From CAZNEZ01 sp964572475 (GTDB lineage Bacteria; Bacillota; Clostridia; Lachnospirales; Lachnospiraceae), in contig CAZNEZ010000019.1 in the NCBI GenBank assembly GCA_964572475.1, positions 1 to 33,885 on the forward strand: a DNA stretch of 33,885 bases. The letters run 5' to 3'. Below the pieces are notes generated by a model. That model saw only the letters and a program-made list of their open reading frames with translations, was not told the origin of the DNA and made no database searches. A program made the translations under genes and the position numbers. Below, piece by piece: positions 17,063 to 25,574 of this stretch (position 1 is the first letter of the stretch; each line of letters starts with the position of its first letter).

Positions 17063-18088
17063 TTATTCCCCGGTAATACCCGCATTATCAATGCTTTCAA
17101 CAAACTGCTTCTGCATGATAAAGTATAATATCAACAATGGTAATATTGATATTATGGTAGCAGCCATCTGAACTGCCATACTGAGTGTTGGTGTAGAACC
17201 TCCACTTCCTCCTGATGCTGAGTTTGCTACATAGTTATCGGAAAACAAACTTAATGCATTAATCAATGGTGTATAATTAGATTTCTCACTCGATGAGTAT
17301 AAGAACAAATGTGTTAAGTATTGCTCATTCCAATACCAAACAAATGAGAATAGGAATACTACTACTAGTGCTCCTGTTGCTGATGGTATCGCAATCTTAA
17401 AGAAAGACTTCATATGACCTGAACCATCAATTTGTGCTGCTTCTGTAAGAGAAGTAGGTATCTGTTTAAAGAATGACCAGCATATAAGAATGAATAACTG
17501 ACTCTTAAATCCTTGACCAACTAATGCTGGGATAATGAAAGCATTAAGAGTTCCATCTAATCCTAAAGTCTTATATAAACTATAAGTAGGCATTGTAAGA
17601 ATCTGAGGTGGTACTACAAATGAGAAAATAAGTAATGCAAAGATTGCTTTCTTTCCCTTGAAGTCGTATCTGGCAAGACCATATCCAACAAATGAGCAAA
17701 CGCAAACCTGCAATAATGTTGGAATTCCTGCTACAAGAAGACTATCTTTTAATGCCTTCCAGTAATCCATACCTCTTGCTGCTGTACCATAGTTCTTAAA
17801 ATCTAAGGATGATGGTATCCATTTTATTGATGAATCAAGAAGATCATCTAAACTCATCAAACTCGTACTAACCATCTTAATTAAAGGATAAATAAATATG
17901 AATCCTATTGATATTAGTATAACATAAGTTATTAATTTTTTCAAGAAGCCCATATCATCTTTAGTGCCAAACATGAATTTTCTTGCTCTATCTTTTGAGA
18001 AGGATGCCTTTTTCTTTTCTGCTACAGCAGTTGTCTGTTCCGTTGACTGTGAGGCGATTATCTCGTCTGCTTTTTTCTTCTTAGTCAT
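17063..18088 (-). CDS. Carbohydrate ABC transporter permease, MalG/LacG type (second pair)
   Basis: Inner-membrane permease subunit, 341 residues, with about six membrane segments and the EAA coupling loop EAAQIDGSGHMKSFFKIAIP (about residues 240-259) that contacts the ATPase. It carries a Lys/Ala-rich cytosolic N-terminal extension of about 55 residues. The ATG at 18088 is chosen because AGGAGG is eight bases upstream; the in-frame GTG at 18094 is only two bases from it. The start overlaps the end of the partner permease gene by eight bases. No ATPase gene is in the operon, so a shared MsmX-like ATPase is presumed. Confidence 0.92.
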   Translation of the reverse strand: MTKKKKADEIIASQSTEQTTAVAEKKKASFSKDRARKFMFGTKDDMGFLKKLITYVILISIGFIFIYPLIKMVSTSLMSLDDLLDSSIKWIPSSLDFKNYGTAARGMDYWKALKDSLLVAGIPTLLQVCVCSFVGYGLARYDFKGKKAIFALLIFSFVVPPQILTMPTYSLYKTLGLDGTLNAFIIPALVGQGFKSQLFILICWSFFKQIPTSLTEAAQIDGSGHMKSFFKIAIPSATGALVVVFLFSFVWYWNEQYLTHLFLYSSSEKSNYTPLINALSLFSDNYVANSASGGSGGSTPTLSMAVQMAATIISILPLLILYFIMQKQFVESIDNAGITGE

Positions 18089-19340
18089 CTTCACGGCCTC
18101 CTTTCAATTCTTTGCCTGCCAGCTTAGCTTTTTCCTGCTTAGCTAAATGTCTTTCAAACTTTTTAGCACTAGCCTGTGTATGTCTTTGTGTCTTGGCAAT
18201 TGATCGCCTTGTTTTCTTTTCAAATCGTTTGTTCTTGCTTACCTGTCTAGCATATTTGTCACGCTTTCCTTTAAATAGTAAAGCAATGACCGCAACTAAG
18301 ATTAATACTATTAATGAATACATCCATGCTAATGCCATAGCATATCCATACGCATTACTCCTACTACCTTTCATCTCTTTCTCTATAACATTAATGATAG
18401 TATTGGTATTTGTATCCTGTGCCATAAATACTAAAGAATAGATTGCATTTAAAAGTATCATAGGTTTAATCGTTGGAAGTGTTATCTTCCAAAAGCATTC
18501 CCAACCTGAACCACCATCTATTTTGGCTGCTTCATATAGAGAAGGATTAATCTTCTGTAATGCTGCAAGGAAGATAAGAATCTGAACTCCACCATACCAC
18601 AAAATCATAATAATACTGCTAAATATAGATGTTAATGGTGAAGCAATCCAAGTTGGTAATACCGTTGTTAAAGCTTCAGTAATAGCTGTTAAATCTACAG
18701 CCTGAATACTAGAACTTTCAGATGTTATACTAGCCATAACAGGTCCACTTACTACTATAACAGGAAGGAAATATATCGTTCTAAATATTCCTTTACCTCT
18801 AATCTTAACATTAAGAAGTAATGCCATTAAAAGTGAAAATACAACTACAAGAGGTACTGTTACTACCATTCTTACAAGGAAGCTTCCAAGAGCTATTGGA
18901 AGTTCCTTGTACTGTATCAATACTTTTTGGAAGTTTTCAATACCATTAAAAGTATACGTTGTACCCATTAACGGATTAGGACTAACATAACTAAATGCAT
19001 ATATGAATGATAATGCCAATGGTAAAATCATGAATACTGCTGCGCCTATAATCCACGGAGCTGCAAACACATATCCCATTCTAGCTTCTCTTTTTTTAAG
19101 CTTGCTGGTATGTTTTACTTTTACCTTAATCTTTTTCTTTCTACCTGTCTCATCTTCTTGTAACAAATCTTCATTTGCTGCAAGGAGCTCTTCAACAGTA
19201 TATTTCTTTTTCTTCTTTTTATCTTTTTGTGTTAACTCTTCTGTTTCCTGGCTGGCAGCTACATCGGCAACTACTTTTTCTGAAACAGTCTCTTGTTTCA
19301 TAACTTCTTCGTTAATTAAGTCGTCATTCTTAGTTGTCAT
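18081..19340 (-). CDS. Sugar ABC transporter permease, MalF type (second pair), with charged tails
   Basis: Inner-membrane permease subunit of 419 residues with six predicted membrane segments and the EAA loop YEAAKIDGGSGWECFWKITLP (about 273-293). It is longer than usual: an acidic then Lys-rich N-terminal cytosolic segment of about 85 residues and a Lys/Arg-rich C-terminal tail of about 60. Its ATG overlaps the stop of the DUF5696 gene as ATGA, with AGGTGA seven bases before it, and its 3' end overlaps the next permease, so translation is coupled across three genes. Confidence 0.92.
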   Translation of the reverse strand: MTTKNDDLINEEVMKQETVSEKVVADVAASQETEELTQKDKKKKKKYTVEELLAANEDLLQEDETGRKKKIKVKVKHTSKLKKREARMGYVFAAPWIIGAAVFMILPLALSFIYAFSYVSPNPLMGTTYTFNGIENFQKVLIQYKELPIALGSFLVRMVVTVPLVVVFSLLMALLLNVKIRGKGIFRTIYFLPVIVVSGPVMASITSESSSIQAVDLTAITEALTTVLPTWIASPLTSIFSSIIMILWYGGVQILIFLAALQKINPSLYEAAKIDGGSGWECFWKITLPTIKPMILLNAIYSLVFMAQDTNTNTIINVIEKEMKGSRSNAYGYAMALAWMYSLIVLILVAVIALLFKGKRDKYARQVSKNKRFEKKTRRSIAKTQRHTQASAKKFERHLAKQEKAKLAGKELKGGREDD

Positions 19341-21682
19341 TTAGCTTCACCTACCTTATAAGATAATGCTCCGATTGTAAGTCCGTCAACCTCAACATCC
19401 TTTTCAGAATGGTTAACATAAACTGCAACGCCATTATCGTATGTTGTTATTGTAACATCACTATCAAGTTTAACATGATTAATGATGTATGCATCTTTTG
19501 TCTTATCATTAACAGACTTCATAGTTGAATAATATTCAGCCATCTCTTCTGTAAAATGTGTATACTCAGAAGCATAAATCCAGTTAGAGTTTGTATACTG
19601 AAGAGCACTTGGGCTTTCATATGTCAGATAGAATGAAGGATATACTCCTGTTTCTATCATCTTAAGATAAAACTCTTCTCTGTTGGCTTCAAAGTTAACA
19701 TATTCTGAATACATTGGAAGACTACCCTTTAATACAGATGTAAGGAAAGGTACTTCATTTGAAGTATAAACAAACATTGAAGAACTAAGCGGAACACTTA
19801 AGTATGACTTAGAATATTTCCATAAGAATTCATATGGAGACTCTAATGCAAGTTTCATATCATCATTCAGTAAGTCAGAAATAGTATTAATATAGCTTTC
19901 AGCTGTCGTAGCCCTAGTATAATGTGTGCTATTCTTAACATATGAAAAGATTTTATTAGTAATTCCACTGATAGCCATATTATATATTCCTTCATCTTTC
20001 AAATCGCTTGCAAGATTCTTAACATATTCATCTGACTTAGCAGGTGTAGCTATCTTAAATTCATGAAATACTTCTAACCATTTCTTATTTGCAACATATT
20101 CTTTTGTATCTGTTGTATTGATTGTATTAAATGTTGAGCTGAACATTGATGTATTAATTGTCTGCTCATCTTGTGCAAGATAAAAATCTACTGATGAATC
20201 TTTAAGTTCATCACACAATTTCACAAGATCCTTATTGCCACCTACTGAACTGTCAACATCAAATTTATCAACTGGTGTTGCATAAACACCACCATCCTGC
20301 CAGCCATTATACACTGCAAGAACATCACTGATACCATTGTCTTTAAGAACTCCAAGTATCTCTCTGATATTATCAACTGTTGTCATTGTAACACTTCTCT
20401 TAAATACAAGGAAATCTTCCTTATCAGAACCGAGGAAATCGACTCTCATCTTAAATCCATCGTCTTCTTTAGTTAATTCTTTTCTATCAAGAAGAAGCTG
20501 TCTGTATTTATTAGCAAGACCAGCATAAGTTGCTTCATCTCCACTTGTTAATACATATGTTACTTTGATATCATCTAAATATGAATCTGGAGGAATAACC
20601 TTAATTCTGCTATCAAGATCACTTGCAGCACCTGTTGCTTCATTCATAAGGGCTCTGTATACATATCTTGCACAAGCAAAATTCTCATACAGGTTAGAAA
20701 CACCATTAAGATGACCTTCAACAAATGTGTTCATATCTCCATCTTCAATAATACCTAAAACAGCTTGTTTTGTATCTGTATGAACCATACCAAATACTGG
20801 AATAGTTACATTGTTAACTGCATTTACATCTCCTGACTCAGTTGTTAAATCATAACTGATATCATATCCGTAAATTCTTTGAACATAACCTGATGCATAT
20901 TTTGGACTTTCTGCATTCCAGAAATTTTCAAAATTAACTGTAATACCATTACCATCTGGAAGGAACATATATCCATCTCTATCTCCTAAGTCTGTATAGC
21001 CTAGAAGTGGGAAGAGATACACTTCACCAATGTAGTATTTTTCATTATTTTCTTTCTTGCCTGATTCTGGAACATCAACATGAAGTCCTTCATTATCTAA
21101 TGTTATATTGATATCAAATTCAATACCATAAGTTTCATATGAAAAATGGCATTTAAAACCGTTATCAATTGTTGTATAATCAAGAACTGCATCTTTTGCA
21201 CCTATCCATGCCATCTCTTTAGCAGCTGAGAAACGTGTCTTACTCTCTGAAGATAACGTCTTTACTGCAAATCCTGATGTAAGGTAAGGAGTTATCTGAT
21301 TAGAATATCCTCTTTCATCAGCAGTTTCCTGAGTTATTGTTGACTCAAGAATAGCTCCTGTTTTAATATTTCTAAGTAATATAGAAAGATTATCTTTCTT
21401 CAGGTATAACTCATATTCGTTACTTGCTGTAACAAAATCATGTCCATTAATTGATTCTTGTTTCTGTGCTACAACAGCATTTGCCAAAGCTTCTGCTTTT
21501 CTCTCAGCTTCAGTTTTCTCTGGTGCAACAGTATCACTTGTATCAATCTCAGCTTCCTGCTGTGTGTTATCCGTTGTTGTATCAGAACTTGTATCATCAG
21601 TCGTAGCAAATGATACCATAGGAGTAACCATTACGCAGATTAGGGCTAAGCTTAAAAATCTTTTTAGTTTATTATTTACCAA
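19337..21682 (-). CDS. Secreted DUF5696 protein, glycosidase-like architecture (TTG start)
   Basis: Matches the uncharacterised DUF5696 family as far as I can recall it; activity unknown. Starting at TTG 21682, the 781-residue product has a clean signal peptide (cleavage near SFA, residue 26) and a Thr/Asp-rich linker to about 60. Next come a beta-sandwich-like region (about 60-370) and a segment with TIM-barrel features (VLAVYNGWQDGG, VDFYLAQDEQTIN, GIYNMAISGITN). It ends with a conserved stretch with PLSSSMF, EVPF and ETGVYPSFYLTYESPSAL and a small beta domain ending near VAVYVNHSEKDV. This order recalls GH101/clan-D-like glycosidases, but it is inference. The ATG at 21745 would put a hydrophilic extension before the signal peptide; the TTG has AGGTGG nine bases upstream and overlaps the previous gene by 11 bases. 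Confidence 0.8.
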   Translation of the reverse strand: MVNNKLKRFLSLALICVMVTPMVSFATTDDTSSDTTTDNTQQEAEIDTSDTVAPEKTEAERKAEALANAVVAQKQESINGHDFVTASNEYELYLKKDNLSILLRNIKTGAILESTITQETADERGYSNQITPYLTSGFAVKTLSSESKTRFSAAKEMAWIGAKDAVLDYTTIDNGFKCHFSYETYGIEFDINITLDNEGLHVDVPESGKKENNEKYYIGEVYLFPLLGYTDLGDRDGYMFLPDGNGITVNFENFWNAESPKYASGYVQRIYGYDISYDLTTESGDVNAVNNVTIPVFGMVHTDTKQAVLGIIEDGDMNTFVEGHLNGVSNLYENFACARYVYRALMNEATGAASDLDSRIKVIPPDSYLDDIKVTYVLTSGDEATYAGLANKYRQLLLDRKELTKEDDGFKMRVDFLGSDKEDFLVFKRSVTMTTVDNIREILGVLKDNGISDVLAVYNGWQDGGVYATPVDKFDVDSSVGGNKDLVKLCDELKDSSVDFYLAQDEQTINTSMFSSTFNTINTTDTKEYVANKKWLEVFHEFKIATPAKSDEYVKNLASDLKDEGIYNMAISGITNKIFSYVKNSTHYTRATTAESYINTISDLLNDDMKLALESPYEFLWKYSKSYLSVPLSSSMFVYTSNEVPFLTSVLKGSLPMYSEYVNFEANREEFYLKMIETGVYPSFYLTYESPSALQYTNSNWIYASEYTHFTEEMAEYYSTMKSVNDKTKDAYIINHVKLDSDVTITTYDNGVAVYVNHSEKDVEVDGLTIGALSYKVGEAK

Positions 21683-23750
21683 TTCTGTACACCACCTCTC
21701 CGCCGATTGATGTAATAAATCCAATAACCTGTGAAATAAGTACATACATTACAAATCCGATAAGAGCGAATACTAATGTTGCAAATAAGCTCAGGAATAT
21801 TACTTTAATAGTTTCCCAAACGGTATAATTGTTAATTTCTTTGATAGTCATAAAGATAAGAATCACTATCCATGTAATCATAATGAAATTAGCAAATTCA
21901 ATAACAAAAAGTTCATTATTGGTAACTACTAAACCAAATAAGTAAATAAATGGCTGTATTATTATGAATGGTGTGAACGAATATACTAATCCACAAAATA
22001 GCTCTTTAAATCTTGATTCACCATCGTTGATAGAAGAAATAAGATATATTACTGCTGCTGATAGAACGAATCCTAAAATAACTATACCAATATCCTGAAC
22101 AATGTCATATCTTCCATCTCTTGCTGTCTTAACAACAAATCCGCCAAAGTATTTATTGATAACATTGAATATTATAATAACCAGCATAATGATTGGTGTT
22201 GCGATGTAAGACTTCATTCCTTTTCGTTTTACATCATATGCTCCATCTAATGGATGTACCATATATTTTTTACCATATATTAACTGCCTATATAATAATT
22301 TAGTTGTAAATTTACTTGTTACTTTTCTTACTGGATCAAAAATCCTGTATTTCTTATCAATTCTCTTCGCTATGTTAATAAGTACAATGATAAGTACAAT
22401 TACTGAAATAGAAACTACCAGATTATCCTTTAACCATACATTTCTAATTTCCCAAAATGCATTAGAATATCCTTCTTTATCTTTTGCTAATCTGTAATAA
22501 TCAAGAGCCTGATCATAATCTTCTGTCTGATATAATGCCTGACCCATAGCCTGGTTAGCATAATCAAAAAGACTGTTCATCATAATAATCTTATTCAAAG
22601 GAACCATACTCTCTGAATAAAGGCCCTTCTGATACAAAACTAATGATTCATGAACATAATCAGTAAACTCAGTTGTAACAAATACTTGAATCTCATTACT
22701 GCCACTATCAAGAATATAAACATTATCATTTACATCTACGTCTACTGCTGAAATAGCATCAAAAAGACCAACTCTGTTTTCACTGTTATCTTTTCCACCA
22801 AAGTTAAAAAGCAATGTTCCTTCTTTAGTATATTCATATAGATATCCATCTTCAGAACATACAAAGATATTCTCATACTTTCCAACTGCAACAGCTAAAC
22901 TGTTGTATGGTGGTACTTCTGTAGTTAACAAGTTAGAACCAGCAATGTTTAATTTCTTAAGTGGTGTTAGTGTAGCACTACCTGATGTAAGTGTATAGAT
23001 AAGTCCTTTATCGTCAATGCAGATATTTTTTACTGACTGTGGAAGGTTTGAATTAGATGTTGACTTCTGTTCTTCAGTAAGAATCAAATCAAGTACCTTC
23101 TGATAAAGAGATATTTCTGTATCATTTGTTCCAAAGTAACCGAGGAATGTACCGCCTTCAGCAGGTGTTAACTGAATTACACCATTTGTGTTACCCTGAC
23201 TGGTAATGTACATATTGCCACCAACATCTACTGTAATCTTCTGTGGAATAAATGCTGATTTACCATATAATGGGCTGTTTGGCTTGCCATATTCTGCTAT
23301 TTTCTTTCCTGTATTATCAAATACAAGAACAGCACCATTATTATTACCATAGTAAGCTTCATCAGCTACATAAACTGTCTTATCTTCTGTAACAAAGATT
23401 CCTTTTGGTGAGACCAATGTGCCCTCACCAACGAAATCTATAACATTTCCCTTAAGATCACTAATAACAATTCTAGCATTGCCTGTATCAGCAATATATA
23501 AAGTGCCATCATCAGTGATTTTCATATCATCTGGCTTAGATAAACGGAAATCTTTTCCTTCTTTATCTATAAATTTAATAATCGTATGATCTGGTGTGTA
23601 TGATGTCTGAGTCTGAACATATTCAGCATAACCATTCTGTGTATAAGTCTTATATGGAACTTTAGCATATGTTACCATTGGACTTGCAACCGAGAGTGCT
23701 GTTATCAGAACTGCAAAGCATGCTACCAGCTTCTTAGCTATTTTTTTCAT
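21672..23750 (-). CDS. Membrane protein with NHL beta-propeller, TPR-like segment and Yip1 domain
   Basis: Function unknown. The 692-residue product has a signal peptide (cleavage near TYA, about residue 29), then NHL-type repeats to about 360 (for example LSKPDDMKITDDGTLYIADT), forming a likely extracytoplasmic propeller. A TPR-like helical segment (about 365-440, YQTEDYDQALDYYRLA) follows, then a membrane helix (about 455-475) and a C-terminal Yip1-type domain with about five membrane segments (about 500-690). AGGAGG is well placed before the ATG at 23750. It sits between two importer permease pairs, 31 bases after the first pair and overlapping DUF5696. A sensor or scaffold role coupled to the transporters is an inference. 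Confidence 0.82.
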   Translation of the reverse strand: MKKIAKKLVACFAVLITALSVASPMVTYAKVPYKTYTQNGYAEYVQTQTSYTPDHTIIKFIDKEGKDFRLSKPDDMKITDDGTLYIADTGNARIVISDLKGNVIDFVGEGTLVSPKGIFVTEDKTVYVADEAYYGNNNGAVLVFDNTGKKIAEYGKPNSPLYGKSAFIPQKITVDVGGNMYITSQGNTNGVIQLTPAEGGTFLGYFGTNDTEISLYQKVLDLILTEEQKSTSNSNLPQSVKNICIDDKGLIYTLTSGSATLTPLKKLNIAGSNLLTTEVPPYNSLAVAVGKYENIFVCSEDGYLYEYTKEGTLLFNFGGKDNSENRVGLFDAISAVDVDVNDNVYILDSGSNEIQVFVTTEFTDYVHESLVLYQKGLYSESMVPLNKIIMMNSLFDYANQAMGQALYQTEDYDQALDYYRLAKDKEGYSNAFWEIRNVWLKDNLVVSISVIVLIIVLINIAKRIDKKYRIFDPVRKVTSKFTTKLLYRQLIYGKKYMVHPLDGAYDVKRKGMKSYIATPIIMLVIIIFNVINKYFGGFVVKTARDGRYDIVQDIGIVILGFVLSAAVIYLISSINDGESRFKELFCGLVYSFTPFIIIQPFIYLFGLVVTNNELFVIEFANFIMITWIVILIFMTIKEINNYTVWETIKVIFLSLFATLVFALIGFVMYVLISQVIGFITSIGGEVVYRIGK

Positions 23751-23781
23751 AACTAACCTCCTATATTTTTCGTGATTAATC

Positions 23782-24651
23782 TTATTTAATACCTGAATGA
23801 GCCATTGTATTCATAACATCTTTCTGTAAGAAGATGAATAATACAAGGTTAGGTACAAACATGATTAATGAAGCTGCTGCCTGAACACCCTGTCCTTGAA
23901 CCATATTGTTAGCATTAGCTAATGTTGTCATATAGAAAGCCAATGTCTTCATACTATCAGTATTTACATACAAGTTAGAACTTTCAATGTACTGCCATAC
24001 CTGCTGGAAAGACATAACTACGCTTGTTGCAATAGCTGGTTTAATAAGAGGCATTATAATCTTACGATATATTTTAAATGGTGTAGCACCATCTATACTT
24101 GCTGCCTCTATCAGCGCATCTGGAACGCCATCAACGAACTGCTTAATAAGGAATAAACTTACAGGCATTGCAATCAGTGGTAAAATATGTGCAAAGTAAG
24201 TATTAGTAAATCCTAAGCCATTGATGATTAGATATCTAGGAATCATAACAGCTGCAGGTACGAACATCATCGCTGCCTGATTTAAGCTGAACATAGGCTC
24301 TCTTAATCTAAATCTCATCTTTGACAAAGCAAAAGCTGACATTGTTGAGATAATTACACCAGCAATAATAACTACTAATGTTACGAATAAACTGTTAAAC
24401 ACATATTTACTCATTGGAATACCAGCATTTCTAGCTGATTTCATAAGATTAGAAAAGTTATCAAGTGTTGGGTTTACAACATAAAACTTTGGTGGGAACG
24501 CAAACAGTTCTTCCATAGGTTTAAATGCGTGTGCGACAATAAATACGATTGGAAAAAGCATAAATATTGCCAGTGGTAATAATATCAAATAAATCTTAAG
24601 TTGACCCTTCTCAAAATGACTAGGGTTAATTCGATTTCCTTTATAGGCCAT
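23782..24651 (-). CDS. Carbohydrate ABC transporter permease, MalG type (first pair)
   Basis: Inner-membrane permease subunit of 289 residues with six predicted membrane segments and the EAA loop EAASIDGATPFKIYRKIIMP near residues 180-200. The ATG at 24651 follows AGGAG by nine bases. A TTG at 24684 in frame would add 11 residues and overlap the previous gene, and it lacks a ribosome site. It pairs with the MalF-type permease 16 bases upstream and probably serves the 1033-residue binding protein. Confidence 0.93.
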   Translation of the reverse strand: MAYKGNRINPSHFEKGQLKIYLILLPLAIFMLFPIVFIVAHAFKPMEELFAFPPKFYVVNPTLDNFSNLMKSARNAGIPMSKYVFNSLFVTLVVIIAGVIISTMSAFALSKMRFRLREPMFSLNQAAMMFVPAAVMIPRYLIINGLGFTNTYFAHILPLIAMPVSLFLIKQFVDGVPDALIEAASIDGATPFKIYRKIIMPLIKPAIATSVVMSFQQVWQYIESSNLYVNTDSMKTLAFYMTTLANANNMVQGQGVQAAASLIMFVPNLVLFIFLQKDVMNTMAHSGIK

Positions 24652-24667
24652 CTTTCTGCTCTCCTCT

Positions 24668-25552
24668 CTATTCTTTCTCGCCAAATAGCTTTGATGCGAC
24701 TTTTGAGAATGTAAATATTATTATAAGTAATACTACTGAACATGCAGCTGCATATCCCATCTCATAACGGATAAAACCGTAATCGTCGATATGGTTTACA
24801 AGTACCTGTCCTGCATAGCCTGGAGTTGGGTTAGAACCTGAAAGCTGAACTCCGACAGCACCATTGTTAAATGTATTAACAACAGCCATAACTGCACCGA
24901 AAAGCATCTGTGATTTCATCGTTGGGATTGTGATATAAATCATCTCCTGGAATCTATTCTTGATACCATCAATTGCACCTGCTTCGTAAAGTTCTTCATC
25001 TGCATTCATAATACCTGCCAACATAGCAAGGAATCCAACACCCATACTGCTCCACAGACCAACTACTATCATAATAGGTAATAAATAATCTGCGCTTGCA
25101 AGGAATGTTATAGGTTCTGTAATGAACCCTAAATTAATAAGTACTGAATTTAAGTAACCAATTCTATCACCACTGAAGATGATTCTCCATAATACTTGCA
25201 TAGCTGTACCAGCTGTAAGTGAAGGTGAATATAAAATCAGTGTAAGTATAACTCTTGGAATTCTTGTAACCTGTGAAATAGCCCAAGCTAACAAGAATGC
25301 CAATGCAAATCCACCAGGACCAACAATAAGTGCATAAGTTATTGTATTAGGTAATACATACTGCATAAATATTGAATCCTGTGTCAATAAATTAATGTAA
25401 TTCAAAAATCCTACAAATCCTGGAGTCTGAATAGTATTAAAGTTTGTAAATGATAATCCAATTGCTACTAATATTGGAATAATAATAAATACTACAAACA
25501 ATAATATATAAGGAAGTAGGAATAAATATGGAGTTCTTTTTTTAGTTTTCAT
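24668..25552 (-). CDS. Sugar ABC transporter permease, MalF type (first pair)
   Basis: Inner-membrane permease subunit of 294 residues with six predicted membrane segments and an EAA loop beginning LYEAGAIDGIKNRFQEMIYI (about 188-207), where the usual second Ala is Gly. The ribosome site is weak (GTGAGAG about seven bases before the ATG). It lies 22 bases after the large binding-protein gene. Its partner MalG-type gene follows, and no ATPase is present. Confidence 0.93.
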   Translation of the reverse strand: MKTKKRTPYLFLLPYILLFVVFIIIPILVAIGLSFTNFNTIQTPGFVGFLNYINLLTQDSIFMQYVLPNTITYALIVGPGGFALAFLLAWAISQVTRIPRVILTLILYSPSLTAGTAMQVLWRIIFSGDRIGYLNSVLINLGFITEPITFLASADYLLPIMIVVGLWSSMGVGFLAMLAGIMNADEELYEAGAIDGIKNRFQEMIYITIPTMKSQMLFGAVMAVVNTFNNGAVGVQLSGSNPTPGYAGQVLVNHIDDYGFIRYEMGYAAACSVVLLIIIFTFSKVASKLFGEKE

Positions 25553-25574
25553 TTTTTTCTCTCACTTCCTATTC

